Shown here piece by piece: positions 1-12,865 of a stretch of 64,000 nt of DNA. A program made the translations under genes and the position numbers. Source of the stretch: Orientallactaga sibirica (lineage: Eukaryota > Chordata > Mammalia > Rodentia > Dipodidae); contig JAEOAD010002183.1 of NCBI GenBank assembly GCA_036365145.1, positions 1-64,000 of the forward strand, read 5' to 3'. The stretch's first letter is position 1, and every line of letters begins with the position of its first letter. Below the pieces are notes generated by a model. The model worked only from the letters and a program-made list of their open reading frames with translations, searched no databases and was not told the DNA's origin.

Positions 1-279
1 AGCCTGGTGAGCAAGCTTTTAATTCATGGGCTTCTGGGGGATACTTATCCAAACTATAGCAATCATTTTATACTCCATAAACATGTACAGCTATAACTTT
101 TTCAGTGTATAATAATAGATTCAGATCCTATATATTAAGCTTGATGGTTGTATAGCCTTAGATCACTTAAGCTCTTTAATCATGTCCTCACTGGGAAAAT
201 GCCTTTTCAAGGTTATAAGAATTAGAGGCAAGGGTATAAAGCACCTGGTGCTTGGTGGGTTTAAATACAAGGTAGTTTC

Positions 280-906
280 TGTTAGGGTTTGAAACAGAAG
301 TTGCGAGACCATGCTTTTGCTTGGGATAGGGAGTTTATTTTGTATAGGTGGGAAAGCCTCCATTGGGATGGAAAGGGGCAGAGCAGTGACATGAATGGCA
401 GGCCTTGGCTGCTGAAGAGAGCTGCTGCATGGGTCTCTGGCACAGCAGGGCAGGCTATAGGACTCTGGCAACCTGGGGCAGATTAGGGAGAGAAGATAAA
501 GGAGGAGCCTGGAAAATCCAAACAAGCTCTGCATGGAAAAGTGGGGAGAGAATTAAAAAAAAAAAAAGAACTGGAAAGGGTGAAACAAAATAGGATTGAA
601 AGATGAAAGGAAGCAGAAGGTATGTGTGGAGATAGGGACAGGGAGAGGCTGAGACAGAACACCCACCTAATTCCAGGAAGGAGCTGAAAAGAGACAGTGT
701 GAGGGGTCTGGGGAGGTTTTATCTCCATCCCTTTGTGGGCGGGGGAACTTCCCTATGAGGGGAGGACCTTGGGTGGCACGTGGAGGTGTGAGCTGGGATT
801 TAGGGAAGGAGTCCCACCTGGCTAGATCTCCCGTTGAGGGGGCCCTCTTATGGGAGTGAGACCTTTGACTGTGTGTTTTGAATGCTTGGGAGAGGACTCT
901 GAGACA
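280..906 (-). mobile_element. Solo endogenous retroviral LTR
   Basis: On the minus strand the element begins TGTCTCAGAG and ends in CA, the inverted TG...CA ends of an LTR. It is flanked by a perfect 5-bp repeat GTTTC (275-279 and 907-911), as left by integration. Read on the minus strand it has a TATA-like ATAAAA near 716-722 and a polyadenylation signal AATAAA near 335. No internal retroviral sequence adjoins it, so it is a solo LTR of about 627 bp. The family is not assigned. The small open frames inside it are not coding. Confidence 0.7.
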
Positions 907-911
907 GTTTC

Positions 912-2344
912 TACTTATGACCTTGTTGTTTTCTTGCTTGTATTAATAGTTTGGTTTTGTCCTTTGCCTAAGGGGTTTGTGTTGTTGAATCTCCTTAAGT
1001 TGTTATTGTCAGCTGATATAATACAAACAAAAAAGCAGTTTGTAAGCATGTGAGTTTGTTACTTTGTATGGTGGTCATGAGAACAGTTCTAAATTAACTG
1101 ATGGCCATTGCTGTGCCCTCAAGTCTGTTGGTGCTCTTGTGCCAGGATCAGCTTCTTATGCTCTCCAACAAGCACCACGGGGTGCCAAGAAAGGTCCACC
1201 TGGGAATGTCATGGCCATCTAACAAACAGTAGGGGCTCCACAACTTGTTTGATCTTTCCTAAGAGTGGTTGGAGATCTGTTTTTACACGCCACCTCCTAC
1301 CTTCTACTCTCTTCCTTGGGTGAGGCTTACATTGTAGTCTGATGGTTCTCCAAAGCTGTCCTGGACCCATCTCTGTTTGCTCTCACAGGAGTTTTATGTA
1401 ATAAATTTCTTCCATGTCTAATCTCATCTTAGCATCTGGTTTTCAGAGGCTCCAGAATGTGGTGAATGACCAAGTGGGAACTCTTTTCTCCTGTGGAGAA
1501 TGAGCCTTCTCTGCCAGAGACTCAATGCAGTACTAGAACTTTTTCTATGCTGTGAAATAATTTACACATGCAGCAGCTGGACACCTTTTTTTGTTGTTTT
1601 GTTTTTTACTCTTTCTTGGGGGAACTTGTTATAGTCTAGAAGGACTCTAGAAGATCTCTAGGTCTTGAGATCATCCTAGTGGGAAAGAAATACAATGAAG
1701 ATAGTCCCTGATCCAAAGGAGGTAAACTGTACTATTTGGAAGTTTTGATATGAGTGTTTATAGGAAGCCTTTCACTTCCTTGAATCAAATACCTCCTGTC
1801 AAGGAGCATTCCTCCTTGACTAACTAAATTGCATTTCAACACAGATTCTCCACTGTTTACCTTTTCTACCTTAATCAATAAGGTGCTGAGAGCAAATAGC
1901 TTGGCATCTATTAGCTGATTCAGTGTGAAAACATGGTTAAGCTTATTATTGTACCTCCAATTCTGCTCGAGGAGCTGAAACTATTTTAGGAGCTATGAAT
2001 TTGGGACAGTTTTGATGCTGCTGATTCTGACTGTATTACTAGAACATTACTTATGATGTACCCATGTCAGCTGGTAGTGTCTACTGGTTTCTAGATATAA
2101 GTTCCAGTCATGATCATGGTTCAATCAACAAAGGAGTTTCAGCAGCAGTGAAACCCAAAGGATCTATTTGAAGGAAGGGGGCAGAATGAATGTGTAACCA
2201 GAGGCCGACAATGGGCAACACGCATATAATAAGCCAGCAGGTCAGCATGCAGGTAAAACCTTTTGACAAGGACATCTGGTAGATGGAAAAGGGGGAAAAC
2301 CCAAGTGCAATGTTGACTAAATTTGTGAAGGCCTGCCAGGAGGC
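912..2344. other. Unassigned stretch, possible LTR fragment
   Basis: No SINE or clear gene is visible. The part around 1100-1470 has a promoter/polyA look (ATGTAATAAATTTC near 1398 followed by a CT-rich segment) and could be an old LTR fragment, but I cannot define its ends. The rest looks like unique sequence. Confidence 0.4.
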
Positions 2345-2722
2345 TGTGTTATTGTTTGAATCTGAAATGTGCAGCCTCGTGTTTTGAATACTTGGTCCCT
2401 TGGTGATGATGCTATTTGGAGAAGTTATGGAAACCCTGGGAGGCAGGACCTCTCTGGTGGAAGAAGGTCACTGGAATAGGTGGGTTTCAAAGGGACATGA
2501 GTTTATATTATCTCTGGCCCCTTCCTTTGGTACTCTCTACCTCCTGGTCAGCTATGTTAGAATCACTGTCCTCTGCCACATACTCTCACTACCCTGGCCA
2601 AGCACATAGTACCAAACAACCATTGACTGGGTTCTCTGAAACCATGAGTCAAAATAATTCCTTCCTCCCTTAGGTTGTTTCTGTGATAAATTTGGTCATA
2701 GCAAGACAAATGCAACTAATTT
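2345..2722 (+). mobile_element. MaLR-type LTR (ORR1/MT-like)
   Basis: The head (GTTTGAATCTGAAATG...GAATACTTGGTCCC), the middle (GGAGAAGTTATGGAAACC) and the tail (GAGTCAAAATAATTCCTTCC, then GCAACTAAT) follow the order of rodent MaLR LTRs of the ERVL group. It is diverged and has no adjoining internal region, so I call it a solo LTR. Exact ends are approximate. Confidence 0.75.
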
Positions 2723-2832
2723 ATGCTCTATTCTCCAAGAAGAATGGGGTCAGGAAAGCATAGCAGAGACAGGTAGGGATGGAACGATCAGGAAGCTAGT
2801 TAGACACTGGTTTTAAAAAAAAAAACAAGACA

Positions 2833-3060
2833 GGTCCAGAGAGATGGCCTAGCAGTTAAGGCACTTGCCTGCAAAGCCAAAAGTCCCAGGTTTGATTCCT
2901 CAGGACTCACATGAACCAGATGCACAAGATGGTACATGCATCTGGAGTTCATTTGCAGTAGCTAGAGGCCCTGGTGTGCCCATTCTCTCCCCCCCTGCCC
3001 ATATCTCTCTGCCTCTTTCTCACTCTCAAATAAATAAAAGTAAAAATAATTTTTTTTAAA
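2833..3060 (+). mobile_element. DIP/B2-type SINE
   Basis: A tRNA-derived SINE with A box around TGGCCTAGCAGTTAAGG, B box GGTTTGATTCC, the body CATCTGGAGTTCATTTGCAG, a CT-rich part and an AAATA tail. A 12-bp target duplication AAAAACAAGACA lies at 2821-2832 and 3061-3072, so the copy is full length. Confidence 0.92.
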
Positions 3061-3180
3061 AAAAACAAGACATAGGGTCATTGGGTAGGAATGCAGGGAC
3101 AGTGTTTCAAGTAAAGCTTATCCTCTTGAGAAGGGAGAGGATAGTGCTATTGGCATGTTAGCTGGTCACATTAAACCCAT

Positions 3181-3290
3181 TGCTAGGGTGAATTAACCTA
3201 ATCTAGATACTCGCTCACAGACATGCTCAGAGACTTGTCTCCTAGGGGATTCTAGTTCTGTCAAGTTGATAATCAGTATTACCCATCACA
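3181..3290 (-). mobile_element. Fragment of ERVL-like LTR
   Basis: The segment CTAATCTAGATACTCGCTCA...TCTGTCAAGTTGATAATCAG reads in reverse complement as the opening of the LTR at 13467 (GATTGTCAACTTGACAGGAT...ATTATCTAGATTATCC). Only the first roughly 110 bp of the LTR remain. Confidence 0.6.
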
Positions 3291-4560
3291 ATGACTTTCC
3301 TTCCTTTCAGCCTTCCATCCCTCTGAACATGAGTAGGGATGGTTCTGGCATAAGGGACATGGGGGCTGGCGGCTAATTCAATTCTAGGAGATGATGTAAG
3401 TAGTTCAGCTTCCGTCTCAGTTGCATTGTTCTGGTTCTCTTGTGTCCTAAGTTCAATACAGGCCCATTGCTCTCACCCCAGGTATGAAGGTACAGTTTGG
3501 AGTTTCCATTGACATGTTGGCCAACTTTGTTGAAAGGAGTATTGGTCCTTGGAGATTTGTGATGGAACCTTTATTGTCCCTGTGCCACCAATGTAGCAAA
3601 TTGGCCTATTTATTTCCAGAGTTTGTTTTTGATTACCCTTAATAAATCAATTAGAGACCCTCTTTCCTCTGCCATCAGCATTTCCTGCAACTTTGAGTAT
3701 GATGATGCTGTGGGCTCTCCTGGTCTACCTCCATTCACTCTGCCTTACCATGTAAGAAGTTCCAGGTGTTCAGTTGCTGCTCCTGCATTGACACCCCACT
3801 GGCATGTCTTTGCAAACTCTCCTTTCTGAGAACTTCAATTTTAGCTGCTCATTTGCTTAATTACCTCTATTGCTGATACTCACAAAAAGACTGAAGCTGT
3901 AACAGATGGTGCCTAGGGATGCATGGTTGTTATGGATGCAGAACTGTCAACACACCTATCTCGATCCCATTTTAACTTTCACATTATGTCCCCCTGTGGA
4001 CTATCAGCAATGAACTAGCTGATGTGTGCTACAGGCACCCGGATGCACATTGAGTTTAGTAATTCTTTTTCCTTCTTGTGCTTTCTCCCTCCTCTCTCTT
4101 TCTCTGCATTTGGCTTCCCAGAGTTTTTGTAATGATCTCTGTTGCATCTTTAAAAACTATTCCACCTCATTTAAAATGTGGCATAAATGATGTGGTTTTG
4201 ACAAATTAAGCAATAATAAGAAAACATTTTCAATATTCTGTATTTTTCCATTAAGCTACAAAAAATAGTGATTATAAGAGCACCATTCTCTCTCCACAGT
4301 TAACGATGTGTTAGGCCTGGTTTCATTAAAAACCTCATTATTCAAAGATTTATAACTCAGCCCAAGAAACCTCCTTTAAAGTTGTAAACAGATCCAATCT
4401 CAATTTAGAAACTTACTTTTAAAGTATTGAAATGGGGATTGAATATCCAATGAGGATAACTGTTAATAAAGAAATATCTTGAAATGATTAAACAGTAGGC
4501 CCCAGATCAACAGAATGAAACTTAACATGGATTGTGATTGAATGCTGTATGAAGGATGCA
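3291..4560. other. Repeat-poor stretch
   Basis: I see no recognisable SINE, LTR or coding region here. It holds a short CT-rich tract (4080-4105) and AT-rich DNA. Small open frames (for example 3623-3829) show no recognisable domain. Confidence 0.4.
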
Positions 4561-4564
4561 AGGT

Positions 4565-4877
4565 TATTGCTGTGAACTAATATGTGACTCACAGCAATTT
4601 AAGGAAGGAAAGGGTTTAGATTCATCTTTTAGTTTCAAAATGAAGTTCAATGACAAGAAAGGCATGATAGCAGGAGTAGAAAGGCAGTTGTCACGTTGGC
4701 AGGCTGGAAACAGAAGGTAAGCAGGGAATGCATCTTAGCCCCTGCCCAGTGACCCACTTCTTCCAGCAAGGCTGTGACTCCTAAAAGTTCTATAACCTAC
4801 CCAAAAAGTACCATCAACTGGGTTCTAAGTGTCCATACACATGACCTGTGTGGGGCATTTTACATTCAAACTACAAC
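4565..4877 (-). mobile_element. MaLR-type LTR
   Basis: The sequence from GGAAAGGGTTTAGATTCATC through CCAGTGACCCACTTCTTCC and ACCATCAACTGGGTTC to ACATTCAAACTACAACA is the reverse complement of the MaLR LTR layout also seen at 2345 and 44855. The right boundary is clear. The left one is diffuse. Confidence 0.7.
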
Positions 4878-5591
4878 AGTTATAAAATAAAAAGAACAAT
4901 ATTTGGCAGTGGGATATGACTTTGATGGTCTGAAAGAAAAGAAATTGTGTACATGTGTGCACACATGCAAGAATGTGACATGAAGATTCAGAGGACCTTG
5001 CTTATAAAGTTCAAGCAAAACAAAATAAATAAATAAAGTACCTAAATGATAAAGCACGCAGTACAGGTCAGAAAATTCAATAGGTATTACAACATCCCAT
5101 TCAAATGTTAGAACATAAATTTGGCATATTGGAATTAGGTCCTGTTGAGTGTTTTAATGAGACTCTGAGACATTGAGATATGTTTGTAGAATGATGACAG
5201 AACAGAAAAAGGTTTGGGAATAAGCAATAAAAGGAAGTATATGAAATTCACAAGAAAAAGCTAAGGTGTACATGGGGGGAGATGAAAATTGTCGTCAGAT
5301 ATTTGAAGTACTTGGATATTCTAGAAATAAGATTTATTCACATCAGTTTTTAAGGGCAGGACCATAGGTAGATTGGATGCCCTATGAAGAAGTAATTGTT
5401 TTCCTATTAGATGTTTTTCATAAATGAAATAGCTACTTCATTAAGTAGCAAATTGTCTTAACTATAAATTTAACGTATAGTAATTGATCAGGAATACAGT
5501 CCAAAAATTCTTACAATGGAGGTATGTGGTTCTGAACTTTTTTTTTTTCTGCAACAAATTTAATCTATAACCTTAGAAATGACAGGAATTA

Positions 5592-5725
5592 GCTGGGCGT
5601 GGTGGTGCATGCCTTTAATCCCAGCACTCTGGAGGCAGAGGTAGGAGGATCACCATGAGTTCGAGGCCACCCTGAGAATACTGAGTGAATTCCAGGTCAG
5701 CCTGGGCTAGAGTGAGACCCTACCT

Positions 5726-5757
<32 letters not shown>
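5592..5757 (+). mobile_element. B1 SINE, full length
   Basis: Begins GCTGGGCGTGGTGGTGCATG, contains CTTTAATCCCAGCACT and the duplicated CAGGTCAGCCTGGGCTAGAG part, and ends in a pure A run. A perfect 17-bp target duplication (5575-5591 and 5758-5774) frames it. The long uninterrupted A tail suggests a young copy. Confidence 0.96.
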
Positions 5758-5760
<3 letters not shown>

Positions 5761-6158
5761 AATGACAGGAATTATTCCAGGGGATGCTCCAGTTCCTGTG
5801 TACCCACAGTATAATCTTTAGATCCAGTAAGTAGTTTACCTTTTTCTATATTCACTACAATTTTCCTAATATGTGCAGATGGTATTTAATTGATATTATC
5901 ATCCAATAACCTTTCAGAAACCATAACACCTATACAATGTTACATTTTGTTGCTAGACATAGAACTGTAATCATGCATGAAATCTTTTTTATTTTTTACC
6001 TTGTTTCAAAAATTAAAAATTATGTTCTATAGAAAAAAGCTTAAAGAAGCAGAGAGGAAAACTATGTTCTCTACTAAGAAGACCTAATACTATTAATACA
6101 TTCATACGGACCCAAAATAAGTTATTTGCTTATTTCTCTTAAAAATATCCCAACTGAA

Positions 6159-6357
6159 GGGCTGGAGAGATGGCTTAGCAGTTAAGGCGCCTGTCTCCTA
6201 AGCCTAAGAACGCTGGTTCCAATCTCCAGCAGTTCCAATCTCTCCCACGTTTAGCCAGATGCAGTGATGCAAGGGCGCAATGCCACACTTGACCACAAGG
6301 GGGCACACGCATCTGGATTTCATTTGCAGCAGCTGAGAGGCTGCTGACACGCCCATT

Positions 6358-6413
<56 letters not shown>

Positions 6414-6439
6414 TGTGTCTCCCGCCCCGCCCCCAAAAA
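6159..6439 (+). mobile_element. DIP-type SINE, long subtype
   Basis: Starts GGGCTGGAGAGATGGCTTAG but carries an extra internal block (AGTGATGCAAGGGCGCAATG...CACTTGACCACAAGG) that ordinary DIP copies lack, and has the body CAGCAGCTGAGAGGCTGCTG. The 3' part is a (CT)n(GT)n tract at 6360-6418. Flanks share an imperfect duplication around AAAAATATCCCAAC / AAAAATCTCAAC. Confidence 0.88.
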
Positions 6440-6630
6440 AATCTCAACCATTTTTGGGGGGTTGGGCAGACACAGGGACATTTGAAAAATTTGTCCCAAG
6501 GTTAATCTTCAAGATCTAACATTCAAGAATGACCTACCCTTTCAATATACAAAATCATTCTTCTTTCAAATAGCAAGATCATTATAGATACAATGATTCA
6601 ACAGTGTTGAAGTGGAGCTGAAGAAAACAG

Positions 6631-6656
6631 GATGAGGATGAGGATGAGGATGAGGA
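6631..6656 (+). repeat. (GGATGA)n short tandem repeat
   Basis: Four tandem copies of a 6-bp unit in otherwise unique DNA. Confidence 0.9.
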
Positions 6657-8079
6657 AAGGGCATCTCAAATCAAACTCCTGAAACAGAAGTTAGCATGTG
6701 ATCAACATACAACAGTTATGCTTTGCAGAGAAAACGAGAACAATTTAAGGGTCTTAAATAAAAGGATTTAATTCAGATGGGTGCATATGGTCATTAAAAG
6801 GGTGAAAAGTATAAGTTTAAAGCAGGGGCTCTGTTGAATGACTCAGATTGCTTCAGCAGCCCGACTACCTCAGCTCCCATCCACAAGGAAGATCAGAAAG
6901 CAACCCCACAGCGGCTGAGTGTGAGGAAGCATTATCACAGCTGTGGTGCTGGAGTAAGAAACCCATCACCTCCGCTTCTAGCAGAAGAATGAACACTGGA
7001 CTAAAACGGCAAAAATAGTTGAGGTTTTCAAACCTTCACATTTTACATGAGTGTACCTACCTTGTATATACTAATTTGTACTGAGAATCCTGCTGTCAAA
7101 AATCAGTGCTTGCTTAGAAAAGAAGGCTGGGGAGTAGACTGGTTTGATGATGAGGACCAGAGTATATGCAAAATGAATTGCCAGAAAAGATCACCAGCAG
7201 GGGGAAAAAATAGCTGTTCAGTTATTTCCATCTTGACAAGGGTCCAGTATCACTTATATTTAAAAGAGAAACATTAGTAGCAGTAATTGAGAACCTCTGG
7301 TCAAGATCAGAGGTTAGTAACTTTTTTCTGGAAAGGATTAGTTAATTATTTTGACTTTATTATATGTGGTCTCTATCATCATTATTTACCTCGCCCACTA
7401 TATAACATAAAGTGATAATTCACAAATAAATGAGTCTGTCTATGTACCAATAAACATTTTCAACAATATACTAGACTATATTTGACCTATAACTCGAATT
7501 TGTCAATCCTTATTCTAGAAGATAATTTCTTCTTTTAAGATGTCATAATCCTCAAAATGTGCTGCCATTACTACTGTTAAGTGTTTGCCTATTGAAGTTG
7601 TTTTTCTTATAATATTTTTGCTTCAAAATACAATTCATAGCAACTTCATTTGACAAATGGAACAACCTGCTCCATATGTTGTCAGGTTCAAAAAAGGATA
7701 AGCAGTTCTTAATATGCCATGCAACTTTAAATCTCTTTGAGTCTGAACAGTTCATTAATTCAGACACTTTCACTACGATTGTGACAGGTCAATGGGTACC
7801 TTGCTTATGTTTTTACACAGAAGGAGGGCAGAAAATAATCTAAAATTGGTATGTTTGAACCAAATCATAACCTTTTATAAAACTGTCACATTTTATCAAC
7901 ATTGCCAAAGAGCTCAGAAATAGTATTCCTTTGAGAGAAATTTACTTTTTAAAAATCATGTCTATACCAATATTCTTTCCTTCCAAAATAAGAAGCATAT
8001 TTCCCACACATGCACATGTATACTATCAATCTTAGGTTATCAATGTGACCAATGCACAGTCTTAGAGAGGTTCAACTTC
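6657..8079. other. Repeat-poor AT-rich stretch
   Basis: No SINE, LTR or microsatellite of note is seen. The open frame at 7047-7277 has no recognisable motif. This reads as unique intergenic or intronic sequence. Confidence 0.5.
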
Positions 8080-8390
8080 AAAACACTAGTTAATATGAAA
8101 TGGAAATGAAACTAGTCAGTAGATCACTGGGGGAATGAGGTAGCTTGTAAATAAGCCCCTTAAGTTCTCATGAGAGGAGTGTTTTAAAAGGAGAAAACTT
8201 GCTCTCTTCTGGTTTGAGATAGATGTTACCATTTGCTTATTCTCTCAGGCACCAATGTCCACCAGTGCTACCTAGCATCACTCTATTGAACTTCCAAAAC
8301 TGTGATCCAAATAAACCTTTTTAAAATGAGGCTATCTTCATTAGATATTTCATTATAGTAATGGAAATCCAATGAATGTGCATAACTTAT
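8080..8390 (+). mobile_element. Ancient MLT/MST-like LTR
   Basis: The 3' half (ACTGTGATCCAAATAAACCT, then TTCATTATAGTAATGGAAAT) resembles the polyA/U5 end of old mammalian MaLR LTRs. The 5' half is too worn to place with certainty. Confidence 0.5.
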
Positions 8391-10297
8391 TAATAGAGTT
8401 CTAATATGGAACCGTGGATTATATGGTGATTAAGTCTTCTTAAAACACAGTTTTCTTATACAACAAACCACTTCAGAACTGTCTTAAAAATATGAAGGAC
8501 TGACAGAAAAGCCCACCTATTTGCTTAGAAGACTTAACTTTATATGAATCAAAGTATCAGGTGAATATTTAAATTTCAGCAAGTTAATGTAGATTGCTCA
8601 TCTAAAATTTGGAATATAGTCAGTGTTTGAAGAACTTAGTTATATGTAAATAATCAAGGTGCCTGTATAATAAGTAGAACATTGAAAATAGTACTTCAAA
8701 ACATGAGGCCAAAGCAAAAACTACAGTGTCAAGAATATATTGGTTTTCAGATTTTATGTGTTATATAGAAAAATACCATTTCATTAGAAAACCCATACTC
8801 ATTTCCTACTTAGTACCTTAAGACACACCATAGAATTATTTCCATATCTATCAAGATAAGGACTCAAATAACTCATGTTCTTTATGTCATTGAGGCTGAT
8901 CTTTAACCTTGCTGTCTTCCTCTCTTAAGAGGATTCTTGCCAACCTCTTTGGTATAAACATTTGAAAAAGGACATTGTCAGCAAAATCTGGGAACTAGTA
9001 TCTTGGTGAATAATGGGAACATCTTGTCTGTGTAGAGGAGATTAATACCACCTCTGTGGAATGGACTCTGATATCTGGAGAAAATTTAATACTGGAGGCC
9101 AAAGTTTCAGCAATGTTCCTTTGAAGAAGCAGGATTCACTTCAAATTTTGAACTGCCCAAACATGTGATATTAGAGAGAAAAATCATCCTTATCACAATG
9201 TAGAAAAAAACTAAATTCTCTGTTATATTAAAAAAATTGCTAATTTCTCTAAAACCAAGGCAAGATGCACTTGTATAATTTAAGGCTTCTAGCAAATTTG
9301 ATGAAAATACAGAAATATCACTAGGTATTTAAATGAACATTGTTGAGAAATAAGTATTAAATGTATATTTTATATATAAGGTCTAACAAAATGGTTCAGC
9401 AAGCTAGAACCACACACATATCTTAAGATAGACAGAAAATAAAATTTCTAAGTTACTAGACATGGATTTTGGAGTGATTTGTCTTCTTAGCATTAAAAAA
9501 TACATGTCATAATAGTTCTTTTAATAAGAGAGCCTTTTAAAAATTGTTTTATATGAAAAAAATATTATTATATGACTTCTCAAAGTGTACTTGAACCAAC
9601 AGTTTATGAGTAAGTTTAGAGCTGTCCACAATATCAACTCACCCTTCATTTACGTGTATTAAGTTAATTCCAAGTTGGAAAAAAGAACAAAAGATTGGGA
9701 CAACTGAGAGGCTGGCCTTAAATGTTTAATTTTAGAAAGAAGTCAGAAAATTGGCACCTAATAGAGAAAGGAAAATTAAGCATAGCTTTTACCCATTAAT
9801 CTTTTCTACCTGTCCCTTCATCAAACTGAAGTGGTACTAAGATACAATGGAAGATACAATGAGGATAGGAACCTTATGTAACCTGTATGATATTGTATTA
9901 GAGATAATGAATATCAAAGTTTTTCATACAGTCAAGGATCTAGCAAGCATTCTATTCATACCAGATATATATACACATACATGCAAGGAGACAGTCCAGT
10001 AAAACAAAGACAAGAATGAGGGGTAATGTAGACTTAGAGAAATAGTGGAACTAAGAAAAAAATAATTGAAAGAAATTCCAAAAAAATCTTATGCAACAGC
10101 CACAGAAAGATATAAATGCAAGTTCAAGCAACAAGCCAGGTGGCTCTGTGCTGAACATCTTCAAGAAAAAAATATACCACTGTATAAGAAACCAGTGTTT
10201 AAACAGGGGAAGACATATGCATCTTTTGTTAATAAGAAAAAGACAAAATTTTCAGAGGGAAGCAAAATCAGAACAAGAAAGTCAGGATTTATAAATT
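8391..10297. other. Repeat-poor, very AT-rich stretch
   Basis: Almost 2 kb without a recognisable interspersed repeat. A lysine-rich open frame lies at 10066-10299 but reflects A-rich composition and has no recognisable domain. Confidence 0.5.
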
Positions 10298-10312
10298 AAG
10301 AAACAAAATGTA

Positions 10313-10554
10313 GGGCTGGAGCGATGGATTAGCAGTTAAGACATTTGCCTGCAAAGCCAAAGGACCCAGGTTCAATTCCCCAGGAACCACATTAGCCACA
10401 TGCACAAGAGGGTGCATGTGTCTGGAGTTCATTTGCAGTGACTGGAGGCCCTGGCATGCCCTTTCTCTCTCTCCCTCTCCCTATCTTCCTGTCCTCCTCT
10501 CTCTCCCTCCCTCTTTCTGCGTCAAATAAATAAAAATAAAATATTTTTTAAAAA
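10313..10554 (+). mobile_element. DIP/B2-type SINE
   Basis: Full-length copy with GGGCTGGAGCGATGGATTAG head, B box GGTTCAATTCC, CT-rich part and AAATA tail. The flanks share a near-perfect duplication (AAGAAACAAAATGTA at 10298-10312, AAGAAAGCAAAATGTA at 10555-10570). Confidence 0.93.
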
Positions 10555-10930
10555 AGAAAGCAAAATGTAACTTGATTGTGTATGTATAAAGTATAACAGA
10601 AATGATTTAACATAATCTTCATGGTTTGAATGTTCTCTTTGTAAAAGTGGAGTCATAGTTACATGGGATTATATTTCCTTTTCAATGAAACCAACCACAG
10701 CGCTTCATTCTTTAACAAGTAAGAATTCCTTGTACAACATAAGCTCTTGAAGGTTAGATAGGGATTGTCTTGTTTGATACTGTTTTTGTAATGCCTACAC
10801 TGGCATGTGGTATATCATACACACTCAACAAACAGAAGCCGACTGACTGATTTTGGCAGTCAGTATTGCAAACAAAATAGCTTCTCCACATCAGCCCTGT
10901 TCCTATTGCAGATTGTTATTATTTTTATTC

Positions 10931-11129
10931 TTAAAAATATTTTTATTTGTTTGAAAGAAAATAGGATAGAGAGAGAGGGAACATGCTAGGGTCTACTGCC
11001 ACTGCAAACAAACTCCAGATGCATGTGTCACTTTGTGCATCTGGCTTTACCTAGGTACTAGGGAATTAAATCTGGGCTGACAGGCTGTATAAGCAAGCAC
11101 CTTTAACTGCAGAGCCATCTCCCAGCCCT
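10931..11129 (-). mobile_element. DIP/B2-type SINE, old copy
   Basis: Reverse-complement copy: A-rich tail at the left, CCAGATGCATGTGTCACTTT in the body, and head AGAGCCATCTCCCAGCCC at the right end. Many substitutions (for example GGAATTAAATCTGGGC at the B box) point to an older insertion. Confidence 0.9.
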
Positions 11130-12527
11130 GAAGGGGGTTTTAAAAAGTTGACTCAGAGCATTAATGTTTTAAGTCCCAGATTTAGGTAACTCTGGAACTT
11201 TTTGACTTTGAGTTAGCCCTCTTGTCAGTCTTTTCAGAACCTTAGTAAAAAGCCCCCTACTACTAGAGAATTTGTTACTGGAAGTAGGCTGCTGAAGCAT
11301 CAGGTACTAACATGGAATTTGTCGAGGTATCATTAAGGCAGAGGATAGAGAAGTGCTCTACTTTCCAGGTGGGGTAGTCCATGGGCTCTGCCAGGTGAGA
11401 ATTAAACATGTTACCCAACTGTGGCCCTTAATCCTTGAATTCACACCATTTGCTAAAAGGAGTTAAGACATGCCAGGGGAAAATAAGAGTATTTCTTGAA
11501 GCTTTTAGTTTTATCTTGTTAAGAAAAAAAAGTCAAATATAACCTTCAGGTCATCTGTCCTAGAAACAGAACGTAAGAAAACATATAGCTTTGTTAAGAG
11601 TGGCTCTTTCCCCGGCTTCTTTTGCCACCATTACATACGAGGTATGTTTGAGTGAAGGTTACTTCCTTTTGGACACAAAAGGCTCCTGGAGCATATTTAG
11701 TTATTATGATGGCAAATACTGCATAAATACAGTTATTGAACTTGGAGTTTAATGTGCCAATTGGTGAGAATTTGAGATTTCTCCTGAGTGGAATGGTTGA
11801 ATGTGCTCTGTGTAGGAATGGGCATTTTTCAAAGCCCCTTTGATGGAAAAAGTATTTGAATGGATGCTGGGAAACAGAGATTGACAGTATTTGTTGCCTA
11901 CTCAACAATTATTCTTTCTAAGAACTCCCAAATTCTTTTCAAGCATTAGGATGTATTATTTGGACTTCATCCCAACCTAGGAAATGAATAGGACTCAGCA
12001 AAGACAGTCAAGGCACCTATTCTCATTCAGTGATTAGCATAAGCATGGGACGTGGTATGATTCTGGACCATGACTGAAAAGGGGATATCTTTCTAAGATA
12101 TTAACTAGTGAAAAAAAAAAAAAGTCCTCACTCTTTAAAGAGACATAGGCAAAGACTTGATACTTTCTGTGCTTGCATGTTGTTTTATATGGATTATTTC
12201 TGAAGCTCTGATAGTGAAATTGAAACTCTGAGGAGAAAGCCATGAGAATTACAGAAAATTATGCCCAAAGGCTCAGCATTCTTTAGATTTGAAATAACTA
12301 GCTGAGCCTACTTATTATGTGAAATAATAAACCCTTTACTATTTAAGGGACTTCCAGCTAGTGTCAAAAGACAAAATTACTAAACATTTAGTTATAGATC
12401 TAATTGGCTTTCATTTGCAATTTATGAACCCATTCCTTAAAACAGAATTAAAGCTCCTGTTAGACAATTACAGAACAGTGAGTTCCATAGGGTGGGAACA
12501 AAGAAACAGGAAAGGAAAAACTGATTG
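11130..12527. other. Repeat-poor stretch
   Basis: I see no interspersed repeat. A minus open frame at 11594-11908 (104 codons) has no recognisable domain and I do not call it a gene. Confidence 0.5.
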
Positions 12528-12865
12528 TTGATATATCAGTTACTTCCTTACTGGTAGGTCAAGATACCTGACAAGAAGAAGGTTTGGGGAACAAAAGAGT
12601 TTAATTTGGCTTACATTTCCAGGGTTAGGGAAAGCATGACCAACCAACTGGAGTGACGTCATCACATCAGCAGGAAGTAGAGAGAGATAGAACAGCAAAT
12701 GAGGTTGGACTACAAGGCCTCAAGGCCTGTCCCCAGTGATACACTTCCTCTAGCAAGGCTCTACCTCCTAAAGGATCCATAAGCTTCTTAAACAGTGCTA
12801 CCAACTGGGGATTGAGTATTAAAACACATGAGTCTCTGGGGGACATTTTACATTCAAACCACCAA
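12528..12865 (-). mobile_element. MaLR-type LTR, nearly complete
   Basis: Reverse-complement MaLR layout: AAAGAGTTTAATTTGGCTTA (containing the reversed polyA signal), CCAGTGATACACTTCCTCTA, CTACCAACTGGGGATTGAG and the end ACATTCAAACCACCA. The start TGATATATCAG and this CA end fit a solo LTR of about 340 bp. Confidence 0.8.

Noticed and set aside
10066..10299. Lysine-rich open frame just before a SINE
   Set aside because: A-rich composition, no conserved motif, and the end coincides with the SINE target duplication.
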